64,000 nucleotides of DNA from Clusia tigrina (taxonomy: Eukaryota; Arthropoda; Insecta; Diptera; Clusiidae): assembly GCA_920105625.2 (NCBI GenBank), contig OV050030.1:68725807-68789806 (forward strand), written 5' to 3'. Positions within the stretch are counted from its first letter, which is position 1. Each line of letters begins with the position of its first letter. The translations under genes were made by a program, and so were the position numbers. Under the pieces are notes generated by a model. The model made no database searches. It worked only from the letters and a program-made list of their open reading frames with translations, and was not told where the DNA came from. Below, one piece after another: positions 21,061 to 33,099 of the stretch.

Positions 21061-23776
21061 TGAGCACAGAATTTTAAATGTAAACCTCTGTTTAAACAAT
21101 TACATCAGAATAAAATCATCCTTAAGTCAGTCCACCTCTACATTTCTTTTAGATACAGGATCAGATATAAGTCTCTTCAAAACAAACCATGTAGACAATG
21201 CTACAATAAATATAAATCAAATATTCAACCTCAGAGGTATAGGCAGTGGTACAATAAAAACACTCGGTGTCACACAAGCAAGTCTATACATAAATAATTT
21301 AACAATATCTCATAATTTCCACATAGTCGATGATTCTTTCCCGCTACCTTGTGATGGTATAATAGGCTATGATTTCATAAAAAATTATAATTGTGTATTA
21401 GACTTCCAAAATTCTGGTCCAAGTTGGCTCATTATTAGGCCAAACTGTTTAAATATTGAACTAGAAATCGAAATATTGGATTCACATCAGGGGAAAATAC
21501 TCTCACTCCCAGCAAGAGCGGAGGTCATTAGAAAAATCGACATAACAAGTACGGAAAACGACCTCTTAATACCCAATCAGGAACTTGAAGATGGTGTTTT
21601 CATAGCAAATACAATCGTTAATACAAAAAACCCATATGTTCGAATTATTAATACAACGGATAACAACCTTTTTTTGCAGCAAAACACAATAAGAACAGAA
21701 AACCTTGATGACTATTACATTGTTAAAATAGATAAACAAAATAACAATCAAGAACGACAAACCAAAATTTTGAATAAATTAGCAAACAACTGCCCAATAC
21801 TTCATAGAGAAAAGCTAGTTCAACTCGTTTCAAACTACACAGACGTATTTGCTTTAGAAAGCGATGCGTGTACATACAACAATTTTTATAAACAGAAATT
21901 ACACTTAAACGAAAATAATCCGGTTTACATAAAAAACTATAGGACTCCTCATACTCATAAAGCCGAAATAAATAAACAAATAGAAAAACTGCTTAGAGAT
22001 GATATCATTGAACCGTCAGTCTCAGAGTATAATAGCCCTATACTTTTAGTCCCGAAGAAATCCTTACCAAATTCCTCGGAGAAAAAATGGAGACTTGTAA
22101 TAGACTATAGACAAGTCAATAAAAAATTAGCATCAGACAAGTACCCATTGCCTAGAATTGACGATATCCTTGACCAGTTAGGTCGTGCGAAGTATTTTTC
22201 GTGTTTGGATTTGATTTCAGGTTTTCATCAAATAGAGCTTGAGGAAAATTCAAGAAACGTTACATCATTCTCAACCGAACAAGGATCCTTTAGATTCAAA
22301 AGATTACCTTTTGGATTAAAAATAGCCCCAAACTCCTTTCAAAGGATGATGAATATTGCATTTTCTGGACTAGGACCGGGGAAAACTTTTATATATATGG
22401 ACGACCTCATAGTCATTGGATGCTCCGAAAAACATATGTTAGCAAATTTAAAATCAGTTTTCGAGATCTGCAGGAAAACAAATATTAAGTTGCATCCGGA
22501 CAAGTGTAAATTCTACGATTCACAAGTCACCTTCCTAGGACATAAATGCACAGACCAAGGCATTCTTCCAGATGAATCTAAATACGACAAGATTTTGTCA
22601 TACCCAAAACCAACGAACGCCGATGAATGTAAGCGGTTCGTAGCATTTGTAAACTATTATAGAAGATTCATACCAAATTTCGCAAATCATGCAGTACACA
22701 TAACAAAATTAACAAGGAAAAAATCCCAGTTCGAATGGACACCTGAATGCGAAAAGGCATTTCAATATTTTAAAAGTTGTCTGCTATCCCCAAAAATATT
22801 GCAATACCCTGATTTCAAAAAACCTTTTTGCATTACTACAGATGCAAGCAAAATTGCATGTGGCGCAGTTCTAAGTCAGAACCACAATGGTAAACAATTG
22901 CCAATAGCGTTCGCCTCTCGAACCTTTACTAAAGGGGAGAGTAATAAATCGGTCATAGAACAAGAACTTACCGCTATACACTGGGCAATAAATTTCTTCA
23001 AACCATACATTTATGGAACAAAATTTTTAATAAAAAGTGATCATAAACCACTTACATACCTATTTGCTATGAAGAACCCTTCCTCAAAGTTAACAAGAAT
23101 GAGGCTAGATTTGGAAGAATTTGATTTCGAAATTGAATACATTAAAGGAAAAGATAACTGCGGTGCAGATGCTTTATCGCGCATTGATTTTGGGCAAATC
23201 AAGCAGCTTAGGGAAGAAAACTTTGCTATCATACAGATGATTACTAGATCAAAATCAAAACATACTCATTTCCAAACTAATAAGAACATTATTGAAGCCA
23301 AAGAAACCTTACAACAACAAGTATATAACACGATTACGTTACAAGAAGTGAAAAAATTACCATGCCTAAAATTAACCACAAATGTGCACAATAAAACATT
23401 AGAAAATTCCTCACATTTAGTTTTGTTCCATGGAAAAAAGAAAATATTTAAATTAAACTCTAAAGATTTTATTGCTTATGGGAAAATTGAACTAGCGCAA
23501 TTATTTCCCAAACTTGAAAATATAGTTGGCAAAACAAACTTTAAGAGTATAAGGATTGCAATCAATGATAATTTATTTGAATATGTCGACATAAAGGAAT
23601 TTAAAAAGAAAGGCAATGAACACCAAAGCTTATTGAAATCACTTCAGCCACGCAAAAACTTGAAATACTACAAAAATATCATGATGACCCTGTTTTTGGA
23701 GGCCACCCAGGAGTCACACGATTCTTATCAAAACTACAACGACATTATGTTTGGAAAAACATGGCTTCAGACGTGA
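21010..23776 (+). pseudogene. Pol of the mdg1-like element: protease, RT, RNase H (arm 1)
   Basis: The frame is -1 to gag and overlaps its end, the usual Ty3 Gag-Pol arrangement. It has no ATG before the protease, so it would be made by frameshifting. Protease: LLDTGSDISLF near 21150. RT: EKKWRLVIDYRQVNKKL, FKRLPFGLKIAPNSFQRMM and the catalytic YMDD near 22395. RNase H: ITTDASKIACGAVLSQ, SVIEQELTAIHWAI, IKSDHKPLTY and GADALSRI. Around 23610 a one-base indel takes the frame out; the last about 55 residues before 23776 are out of frame, and the integrase zinc finger continues in the other frame. Both arms share this lesion, so it predates duplication. Confidence 0.9.
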
Positions 23777-24681
23777 AGTCTTATGTCAAAAACTGCCAAA
23801 AATGTAAACAAAACAAAGCCAGTACTAATCACCTAGAACCTTTAATAAAAACACCAACACCCGCAAGAGCTTTTGAATGTGTACAAATAGACACTGTAGG
23901 CCCATTACCAAAGTCATTTAATTCTAACGAATACGCGCTCACAATAATATGTGATGTAACTAAATTTCTCATTACAGTACCCATCCCAGCTAAGTCCGCT
24001 AATATAGTTGCAAAAGCAATAGTAGAGAACCTTATTTTAATTTACGGACCCATAAAACAAATATTAACAGATATGGGTACCGAATATAAAAACCAAATAT
24101 TTGACCAAATATGCAAGCTTTTACAAATAGAAAGAAAAACATCCACCCCTTATCACCACCAAACTTTAGGTACAGTAGAACGATCCCATAAAACATTTAA
24201 CGAGTACATAAGATCATACATTTCAACTAACAAATTAGACTGGGACCATTGGCTCAAATATTTCACGTATTGTTACAACACGACACCATCAACAACAAAT
24301 GGTTACACACCTTTCGAATTAGTATTCGGAAAAGCGCCAGTTCCATACGACTTTATACTAAATGGAACAATAAATCCGGTATACAACTTTGACGACTACA
24401 AAAACGAACTCCAATTCAAATTGCAAGTAGCTCAGAAGAGAGCATCAGAAATGCTAGAAAAGGCTAAAATAAAGACAAAACACATTTATGACAAGAGTGT
24501 AAATCCACAAAATATTCGGCCAAACGATATGGTATACCTAAAAGATGAAACCAATCACAAATTAGATAGTATTTTTAAAGGTCCATACAAGGTGATTGAG
24601 ACTGACCATTTTGGAAATTGCAAAATTGACACAAAATCTAAATCAATTATTGTGCACAAAAATAGACTAAAACTAGCATAA
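23620..24681 (+). pseudogene. Integrase of the mdg1-like element (arm 1)
   Basis: The zinc-finger half (GGHPGVTRFLSKLQRHYVWK) is readable from about 23620; the open frame with an ATG starts at 23761 and continues CQKC. Counting from that ATG, the catalytic triad is complete: Asp44 (QIDTVGPL), Asp104 (LTDMGTEYKN) and Glu140 (GTVERSHK), giving the D-35-E spacing. The C-terminal part has NDMVYLKDE and FKGPYKVIE, and the stop is at 24681. The only defect is separation from RT by the upstream frameshift. Confidence 0.9.
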
Positions 24682-24914
24682 GAAATAATAGATATTAAAA
24701 TATAAATAAATATACCTATATATAATTTATTTTTTTTTACAAAATAACTATCGGCCGATAGCTTTATATATTACAACCCTTACTTCAAAATATAATTTAT
24801 CCAATCATGTAATTGTTATAAGTTAAAAATAATATATACATATACATATAAATATATACATACATATAAAAGAAAAAAAAAGAAAGTTTTTTTTCTTTTC
24901 CCAAAAAGGGGAGG
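24682..24914 (+). other. 3' untranslated region and polypurine tract
   Basis: 233 bp, AT-rich, without env or other ORF. It contains a 12-bp palindrome tatcggccgata at 24751-24762 and ends in aaaaaggggaggtg-type purines (24903-24914) that should prime plus-strand synthesis. Arm 2 has about 34 extra bases just after the palindrome. Confidence 0.75.
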
Positions 24915-25278
24915 TGTCATGGATAACGGTCATTGAACTAACAGACATATGAATCTAATGACCTAAAATCAATTAACAATTGCAAAGTGTGCAATATTCC
25001 AAAGTGGTGCCGATATGAGACACCAACATTCATGGCGACGGTCAACGACCGTGAAATGTGAGCCAGCACACATACGTCTCAAATAACTGACCCTTATCCA
25101 TCGATACCTCTTGAGTCATCGAACAGTGATGTCATCGACGACTCAACTATTTTAAGTATAAATATAAGTCCAACATTGTAATTGCAAGACAGTAGATAGT
25201 CGACTGTTAATGATTAATGTTCGGTAAATAAAGTTACATTTTAAACCATGGATTTAAAAACCCCGTCTAATCATTACA
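24915..25278 (+). repeat. 3' LTR of the mdg1-like element (arm 1)
   Basis: 364 bp, the same length as the 5' LTR, with two differences from it. It is followed by the ATAT target duplication and then the first 22 bases of the copia 5' LTR in minus orientation. Confidence 0.92.
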
Positions 25279-25304
25279 ATATAAATACTACTACTATTTC
25301 AACA

Positions 25305-27479
25305 TTCTCTATTTTATATTTTTAAATTTTTTTTTCTTTTGTTTCTTTTTTTTATATTTGTTCTTTTATTTTCTATCTGATTCTCTTTTTTTTTAATTCC
25401 CCTTTTTTATGCTCTGGTTCTTCATTGACTCTATTTTTTCTTTTATAAAGTGTATTAATAATATTATTATTAGTATTATACCTTACACCATAATTAATTA
25501 TGAGTGCAAGGTGTTGGGGGAATGAGTACTAGCTACTGAGGCTTTACACCATAATTAATTATGAGTGCAAGGTGTTGGGGGAATGAGTACTAGCTACTGA
25601 GGCTTTCGACTAGAAGAGAAAAAGATTTTATAGAAAGAAGCATTTTGGAGACCAAGCCCGTGGCATATTAATAATAACATAATTCTATCATATATATAAA
25701 AAGGTCTTACTTTACACTGCGACCGCTGCTACCTGCTGGTCCGGGCGACGGCCCCCGTTGTCGGAGTGAAGTCTCTCGATGAACTCTGCATACCTCTCCC
25801 TTCTGTCTGGACCGGTACGTATGATATTCTAGGCTGGCGATTTGGTTTACCATTAATACTTTGCTTGTAGTGGCTTTCTTCTTTTGATTTATATAGCGAG
25901 CTCCCAGGGATGTAGGTGGTACTGCCTCTGCTTATAGTACTCAGCTTGTAAAATGCATTTGAAATACATAAAAGATTACAATACTCCTCCGTTATTTACT
26001 TTGCAGCAATACCAGTCTCTGTGTCTTCTTGGAGTAAATACTTTTCATATGTAAATCATATTTCATATGTTCATCCTCTAGATTGGACATATACCCTTTA
26101 ATGAAGTAATTGATTTCCGTGAGCCAAATTTCTTCTCCTTGTTTTATTTGGTAGTGGTTTCAGTCACCCTCCTTAAGCTTTTGCCCATCTTCAACTTGTC
26201 AAAATCGATTCTGTTTAGATTGTGACACACTACATGGACATTGTAACGTAAAATTGTCCAATGAAAAACATGACATGACAAATACTGTGGCCATATGCTG
26301 TTTCAAAAAATTTCATCGCCATTCATTCCCAATCCATCGAATAATACGATGGTCCCTTAGTCTGCACCATCTTCCGATATGCGCTGTTTCTGGAACTTCC
26401 TACTCCGATTCACATCATCAGAGCTGAATACTTATAATAATTTTCTTAGTTTCCTAGTTAACATTTTAGTTTGATATTTTTCTATATTTAAGTTTAGTGA
26501 AACATTTCATAAGTTAATTTAATAAATCAATTTTATCAATCTTATTTATTTTGTGAAATTCATATCATTTTTCTTTTTATATCATATATTTTAAAATCTT
26601 TCAATTCTGAGCAAATCTATTTGCCCCTCCGACATAAGCAAGAATATTTGAGATGAACCCGTTTCTATCAAAACTTTGTCAATTGTATGACTCAATTTTT
26701 CATCGCATCCAATTACTTAATCTTACTTTAATTTTTTAACATTATCGCGTGGTATTTATATACCCATAAACGAGTGTATTCTCCTACATCCTGTAACTCG
26801 CTCGTATATGACTACATTGCAAGCACTGTTAAATGCTTATAATTAATTGCTAAAGTTATTTCCCAATTAAGCTAAACATATTCTTTTTATATCAGCATAC
26901 ATTTTTTTCAATTTCCCACATGCAGTACTTTAATTTTTTAAGCGATAAAAAATATTGAAGCATATTTACATTTATATGTACCCTGCTGCAGTATGTATAT
27001 ATCTGCAAATACTCAGTTTTTCATCATACGTCCCTATATATTTACTTATACATACATACGTCTTCATGTCCAGAATACTAATTTATTTAAATATACGTTC
27101 GTACATTCATTCTGTATATTATACTCCTACATACATATATATACTAACTTCCACAAACGTTTCCGTAGCTTGCGCCTTGAAGCTCGTGCCCTGCGTTAAT
27201 GTTTACGCATCATATGTCCATGCAATAACTGCCGCATGTATGTGTGTATATACTTTATCTTATCATTTCTTGTTGAATTATTTTTAATGAACCTTTTTTA
27301 TTATTAAATATTTAAAAAATATTTTTCTCTTATTTTCTCTACAGCGCTTCATTCGGCTAAAGTGCCAAATGAGCATATTTATATTACGTCATTTTTTACT
27401 CGACCAAGTTTACTTGGTACACTTCTGGTGACATTGACTTTCGAAGTCGGAACTGTGCTATTTGATATACATACGTCAT
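25305..27479. other. Unassigned AT-rich noncoding sequence
   Basis: T-rich runs at 25320-25440, a 61-bp tandem duplication at 25483-25604, then mixed AT-rich sequence. Small frames at 26955-27287 and 27362-27568 are low-complexity or overlap the 3' side of Ty3 element B and are not taken as genes. Somewhere here the 3' LTR of element B should end (minus strand), but no LTR pair is available to define it. 25305-25397 is mirrored in arm 2 up to the N gap. Confidence 0.5.
25483..25604. repeat. 61-bp perfect tandem duplication
   Basis: Two head-to-tail copies of a 61-bp unit starting ttacaccataattaatt and ending ctagctactgaggct; the second copy starts at 25544. No coding content. Confidence 0.95.
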
Positions 27480-28090
27480 ATCAATTTCTTTTCATTGTTA
27501 TTCTTGTGCTTACACCTGTAAAACTTACACAGTCTTTAAATGTGTGGTCTCGTATGGAACAATTTTAATAAATTATTGTGGAGTTTTTTGGGTTTGCCTT
27601 TAATCGTTACCACCGTGGTAACTGGGCTGCGAATCTCTACCACCAAATACGGACCTATCCAAACAGGTGAGAATTAGTTTCTCCTAGCCTGATTCTTCAT
27701 TAGTACTTGGTCACCCACATAAAATACTACTGGGTTTAGTACCTTGTTGTGGGCTTCCCTGGCTATCCGTTTAACACGATCTTGGTTTTCTCTAACCAAC
27801 TCGTGCGCTCACTATAGCTGATATTTTCGCACTTTATTTGGGCCATCAGAATTGTATACTGGTGCACATTTGCGCTTCAACTTTGCTGGCATGTTGAAAT
27901 CAAATCCATAGAGTGTTCTAAACGGAGTTTGCTTCGTTGATACACGTACAGTATTGTTATGCACATGCATTGCAGTGGTCTCTTCTCCCCTTGTGACAAC
28001 ACTGCCCCAATGCTTCATTGCTGGCATCGGTGGCGACCTAATTATCTCTTTTATTCTGTTTGTCCATTCGAACTTTACTTCTTTTCGTAC
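27480..28090 (-). pseudogene. Integrase C-terminal part of Ty3 element B
   Basis: The minus strand reads NNTVRVSTKQTPFRTLYGFDF at 27960-27890, the late integrase core, then a stop, then the C-terminal module NPVVFYVGDQVLMKNQ near 27730 and SPVWIGPYLVVEIRSP near 27660 (out of one continuous frame). This is the family's chromatin/DNA-binding end. All three catalytic residues are deleted. Confidence 0.7.
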
Positions 28091-28159
28091 AACTTATCCA
28101 TCGGCATCATCTGATTAACCGATCTTAAATTCGGTTCCTTAAAGTTATCATAACTAGTG

Positions 28160-28210
28160 GTAACTTAGGCCTAAAATCCTTGTAGTAACTTAGGCCTAAA
28201 ATCCTTATTC
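28160..28210. repeat. Short tandem duplication (about 23 bp unit)
   Basis: taacttaggcctaaaatcctt occurs twice in a row inside the deleted pol of element B. Confidence 0.8.
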
Positions 28211-28735
28211 ATCAGGTAGCCTTTTTCTTATGCGTTGAGTACGTAAGCGTACACCGTACTCTTGTCAACGTACGTTATGGTTTCTCCCTTATACACGCCC
28301 TCCGCTAGTTGCTGCTTATGCAAAACAACCTTCCGAAGTTTCGTGTTTACTCTGGTTGACCTTACATCTACTACCTCCATACTACAATTCAAAACCCAAT
28401 TCACGGTTCCCTCCTGCCATGACTTTAACGGAAGAGTGAGGATTCGATTCTTATTATTATCATTTCTCTAGCGCATCCAGTATGGTGCGGCCCCAAAGAT
28501 AACCGGGGACAATTATCCCATCGCCCGGGATACCTTCCCTATCCAATTCCACTGCGTGCCACATAAAACTCATGCCCTTAACTTCACTGTGCCCTATTCT
28601 GAGCGACCTCAATGTCCTGATGTAACCTCCAAACCCTCCGTTAAGCGTTTTTACATCTTTTGGGTTAACTAGTCCTTTCCGTAAAACACTGGATTTTACG
28701 AGGCTAGTGTCCACCGCTGAGTCTACCAAAATCAC
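28210..28735 (-). pseudogene. Protease-like region of Ty3 element B
   Basis: The open part at 28735-28460 starts ILVDSAVDTSLVKSSVL, an aspartic protease active-site region in which the usual D-S/T-G-A reads D-S-A-V, so the flap glycine is lost. GDGIIVPGYLWGRTIL further on matches the second conserved G-hydrophobic strand. Out of frame, 28440-28210 continues with a linker reading (EGVYKGETITYVD). Inactive. Confidence 0.65.
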
Positions 28736-28745
28736 TAGCTTTGCA

Positions 28746-30105
28746 CTAGCTACTTCCTGCCAGGGCTATCTCGATGAGGGCATCACATATCCTGCTCACC
28801 ACGAAACAACGTACTTTTGTTTCCAAAATGGACGCGTATCTACTTCCTAACTCTTCAAATTTTTTCCTCCATGCACCGCAGTTATCCTTTACGATCCTGT
28901 ACTCCCTAAATATTATCATGATTATCTTAACTATAAACTCTCTTACCGCGTTCGCTGCGAATGGCATATACTTTCTAACCTTACTAAAACTTAACCTAAG
29001 TACTTGAATCATCACAGTTACCCAAACCAAAACGCAATTAAATTTTTTTTCCCGGAGAGACTCTTGCTCCTCCGTATCTTGAACGATAGTCCTCCCATTA
29101 CTCGTTACGTGGTATTGGAGAGCCTCTTGCTCCTGCTTCTCCTGGAATGTAGTTCTTACTTTACTAGTCGCACGTACTTCTGGCCTAATTCTTTCTTCCT
29201 TTCTTTTGGCTTTCCAGTCTACTGGCCTCGAGTGGGCCACTAAAAGTTTCCTTGGTCCGTTTGTTGGGATTGTTTTTCCTTGCATTCCGCAGCCCGATGT
29301 CCCATTCGTCCACATCAGGATTCTCGACTAGGAATCCTTGGTCTCTTTTTTGCGGAAATTGGCCCATCAATCCACCGACTGCACTTGTGTTCCGTTGCTG
29401 TACCGGACCTACCTCTGCAGGCGTATTAGTCCAGCAGATTCCACCTTATATCCCTCGCTGTTGAATTGCCGCCTCAGCAAAAGAGACCGCTTCAACTAAC
29501 TCTGTCATACTCCTCTGCGTTAGTCGTCTGTGTAATTTGCTAAATCCCTATTTATTAGGCCTGCTTTGAACACAGAAATCATACCTCGTTCTACTTGAGC
29601 CTTGTATGCTGCAATGCTTCCTGGAAGCTGCCTGTTGGCTTCCGTCTCAGCAGCGTTCACCCAAAGACCTAAGCATTCGTCCCCAAGTTCTCAGGTGCTC
29701 CCCGGGTTTCTGAGTGGACTCCTGAATTTCCCGTATGAGACAGTTGTAGGACTTTTGTTTTAAATATGTTCGATCCAAAAGTGCATATAACTCTGACAGG
29801 GTGCTTACTGAGCTATGCGCTAGTAAATCAAACGCATCAACTGTGATTCTTTGTCTAATACACTTTATTAAGTGTTCTCCGTCTGTTTCCGGATGACTCT
29901 GTTGCGCTAGCTCACAACCTTCTTTGAAGCGCCTGATCTCAGTTCTCAGATCATACAACTCGACTCCTGAGAAGATGGGCACCAACTTCTCCACAGCATG
30001 AGCAACTTCCAGAATGCCCATTTTACACCTGGTTTTCCTTATGCACTGCTTCCAGAGCCTTCCATGATTCGTTAACTTTATTTGACAATTGCATCGAATG
30101 CCCAT
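28746..30105 (-). pseudogene. Gag of Ty3 element B
   Basis: 30105-29647 has helical Gag content (VEKLVPIFSGVELYDLRTEIRRF, LSELYALLDRTYLKQKSYN) close to element A's Gag. Between 29647 and 29315 the frame is broken. 29315-28746 is a second frame with a Lys/Arg/Glu-rich middle and an apparent helical C-terminus (MIQVLRLSFSKVRKYMPF). No CCHC knuckle. I cannot tell whether the second part is Gag or the Gag-Pol linker. Confidence 0.6.
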
Positions 30106-30109
30106 TCAT

Positions 30110-30690
30110 AAACCATAATCTCATTATGACTACGCAGCTTTTTCTACAATACATATTTGTACAAAAAAAATTGCACTTCAACTCAAACAACAAAATTTTT
30201 TTTATATATGCTGGTTCTAAATAAAAGTACCAACATTGTCAGACTTCTTAATCTCATGATTCGACCACGACAAATTTATTAAACAAAATTCCACCGGAAA
30301 TTCTCTCTTATATATATTCTTCACGGATCCTCCTTGACTTCCTCACATGTATCCTCACATGTTCGCGCAACTCAATTTGTCGTTTCACCATATTTCATAC
30401 ACCTAAAAATTCATATAAAATGGCTATATGTTCGACAAAAACCGAAATTAAATTTACAGACAAAAGTGTCATGATACATTCCCGTTAATTTGAATCCATA
30501 AAAAAAAATTAACTGCCATTCAATTCATAAACTCCTAAAGTTTAGAATAGAAAATCAATATTCCCGTTTGCTCCTTACTGATTTTTCTCTCTAATCATTT
30601 CTTGGAACTTGTCCCCCGCTTTTCTCTACCATATGAAAATTTAATATTGAAAAATATGCAAAACACAAATCCCCCACCAAAAAAATCCTC
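30110..30690 (-). repeat. Leader/LTR-like region of Ty3 element B
   Basis: Homologous to 11166-11765 along about 580 bp with small indels, for example ctcattatgactacgcag, cttgtcccccgcttttctc and aaaaatatgcaaa. AT-rich, no coding signal. Confidence 0.6.
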
Positions 30691-31374
30691 ACAGCTAAGA
30701 CGACATACATATACAGTCCGCTCATACTGAAGGTTTATGTTTGCCCATTCGAAGCTGCGTGCAACAGCGCAATCGTTCCTGTATGTTTCAACTTCTTTGA
30801 CCAGCGCTACGACACCTTCAGGGTCCCAGAAGTAGCTACTTATAATACGCTATTATACTTGTACTCACCATTGTCCTATTTGGCGACATCTCGTCTGTTG
30901 CAGGATGCTTCGCCTGTTTCAGGGTTCTTTGCCATGGGTTTCCTCCTGTAGGTCCTTATGACCGGCTGCGATGTGTTGGCAGCCTTGTGGTCACAAATAC
31001 CGGCTACGCCAAAATATTGGGGTCCGTGGTTATCGTCGCTAATGGAGGTGGCGTCCTTTTGCTGCCGGTAATAGGCGCGGACGTAGACGAGTACCTGTTG
31101 GTTCCTAACAAGGGAAACACCGTCTTGTTATGTTTTTTAAAAGACAAGAGGTAAGAACTTTTATTCTTAAAATCATAAGTCTTATATACTATTTACAATG
31201 AATGCTTTCGGTCTAGCACCTTTCTGGTGTTCCAGTTATGCATCTGTTGATTGGCGTCAGTTGGTTAAGCCAACTGACCTACTCAATATAAATATATCGA
31301 TGGTGCATTCTAAATTCCGATGCCTTTCGTCAACTTGATTGCGGAACTATAACCCCATAAATACTATTTATTTA
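30691..31374. other. Unassigned region, possible minus-strand gag remnant
   Basis: Minus strand 30840-30690 is open for about 50 codons (DPEGVVALVKEVETYRND, then RSFEWANINLQYERTV). I recognise no family. GC content is higher than its neighbours up to about 31110, then AT-rich to the LOA-like insertion. The rest shows nothing clear. Confidence 0.3.
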
Positions 31375-31385
31375 TAGTATTTGCA
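31375..31385. repeat. Left target-site duplication of LOA-like copy 2
   Basis: tagtatttgca at 31375-31385 recurs exactly at 36552-36562. Confidence 0.85.
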
Positions 31386-31789
31386 GGTCGTTATGTCCGC
31401 AGTTATTCAAGGGGGCTAACAAGTATTTGAGTACATGCCGTAATTGAGTTCTGTATAACATCTCCTGGGTCTATCACCTCCACGTGGTAACGGCTGGTGA
31501 CAATTGTGCACTGGGAGTGATGTGCGATCCATTCCTGACCATGGATCCAACAGCGCATCTAGTGTATGGTTGCCTAAGATAGGTAGGGCGGACGGAGTAA
31601 ACCCCCCTAACTAAATGTGGTATGCGACACGTGCCTATTGGTTGGTTTGCAGCCAGGGGGTAATACCGGCTGTATTTCTTCGCAGCTATCTCCATACCCG
31701 CTCACCTCGAGGTATAATCACGACCTTGCCGTGGTATGGGGCGCTGCCACGGCCAACCACTATGCTTCCCCTTAAAATTGAAGATCACC

Positions 31790-33032
31790 ATGTCTGCTAA
31801 GGTGGACGGTGATTGTAAGAACAAGATGGAACAAACCAACATACAAACAAATAAAATTTCTTTCGACAAGCAGTCCCTAAATGCAATGGGGGCTATTGCC
31901 TCCATTTCTGAATCTGGCTCAGGTCAGGAAAAAATGTGTATGGCGAAAGCTGGGGCTACAGAACATAGTGGAAGTGGCGGTACTAATAAGCCAAGTATGG
32001 CTGGCCCATCTCGTACGGTGAAGCTGGCACCGGGGACAAACCTGGTTCCAGTGGAAGTGGCAGTACAAAAAGAAGTCTTGAGGAAGAGTCTAAAATTCAT
32101 ACGGCGGTTTCCGGGATTGGCCCTGGTAGACGTGACGGTATATCTAGGTCTAAAATGACTAATGTCTCCTCAGTGGTAAAGCTTACACGGCACAACTACA
32201 AGGAGAGACGCGCTGCCTTGAAGTTGCTGGAATATGTCAGAAGTGTCCCGGAGGGAGAGAGGTCGGAGAAACAAAAGTCCGCCATTAGCTTGGCAACAAG
32301 GATTACGGAGGGACTATCAGAGTTTACGAAACCGAACCCGCCGCCAAAACGTCATCTGTCGGACGATCCACCCAAAAACCCCAGCTGTATCAAGAGGCCA
32401 AGACGTCATGAGACTGTTCCCGCACCAAAAACCTTCAGGGAAGCAGTGCGAGGTCAGCAACTATGGGCCGTTGTGGAAGAAAGCAACATTGACGACACCA
32501 TTTCTGTTGAGTACTGGAAGAAAATAGAAGCCAGGCACTCTAGCACTTTCTTCCAGATTTTGAAGGAAAATCCTGGCTGAGCTCCTTTTTGTCGCGGTAA
32601 TGGATGACATAAAAACCACGTGAAGCTAATCGCATGTGCCGATCAGAGATCAACTGATCTGTACCGAATAGCCATCTTCAGAATCGGTGAAGTTTGGCAT
32701 GGGTCTAAGCTCGAGGTAATCTCGAGGGAGGATATCCCGATCCTGCCTGGATAGCAGCTGAACCATTTGTCCCTAAAATGGTTCTGGAGATGTTACGGGT
32801 ATGTAATCCGGAACTCCCGACATCATCGTGGAAGGTCAGAATTGAGGAGCCAAAAGGCGAGTACCGCAGTGCTACCTTTGTGGGGAGCATGCACTCGTTG
32901 GAATCTCTTTCGCGATCCGATAATGTCGTGAGCTTTGGATTCTCGTCCGTTACATTGAGGGTTTACAAAAAGGACGTGAGCATCTCTAATATAATGGACC
33001 ATGTAGGAGTTGTGGTAGACCCTGACGCCTAA
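31790..33032 (+). pseudogene. LOA-like ORF1 (DUF4780-type), copy 2
   Basis: 31790-32158 encodes a Ser/Gly-rich N-terminus; 32155-32580 continues with a basic helical part (RHNYKERRAALKLLEYVR, PPPKRHLSDD) and FREAVRGQQLWAVVEE, the usual entry to the DUF4780 domain; after the stop at 32578-32580, 32778-33032 resumes with NPELPTSSWKVRIEEP and VVSFGFSSVTLRVYK. Three frames are needed. Confidence 0.7.
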
Positions 33033-33099
33033 TCTCAGCTGGAAGAAGAGGCCAACACCACTTCTGCTGGCGGAGTTGGAACGTCAGTGGTAGAACCTG

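Larger units (their letters stand above)
18735..25278 (+). mobile_element. mdg1/412-type Ty3 LTR retrotransposon, near complete (arm 1)
   Basis: A 6544-bp element with two 364-bp LTRs (TGTCATGG..ATTACA), a 4-bp ATAT target duplication (18731-18734 and 25279-25282), a tRNA-Arg-type primer site, a small membrane ORF, gag, pol in the -1 frame, and a purine tract before the 3' LTR. There is no env between integrase and the 3' LTR. tRNA-Arg priming, the RG-rich knuckle-less Gag tail and a small ORF before gag fit the mdg1/412 lineage. It landed inside the copia 5' LTR. A mirrored copy lies at 52923-59515. Confidence 0.92.
27480..30105 (-). mobile_element. Ty3/gypsy element B, internally deleted
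   Basis: On the minus strand: Gag (30105-29647 and 29315-28746), protease (28735-28460) and the next linker (to about 28180), then directly the end of an integrase (28090-27480). RT, RNase H and most of integrase are missing. The leader upstream of gag is homologous to that of element A. Confidence 0.75.

Noticed and set aside
20830..21063. Isoleucine/threonine-rich frame and its mirror at 57173-57406
   Set aside because: A shadow frame of the RG/N-rich Gag tail.
24682..24914. Possible env gene in the mdg1-like element (errantivirus)
   Set aside because: Only 233 bp lie between integrase stop and 3' LTR, and no signal peptide or envelope-like frame is present.
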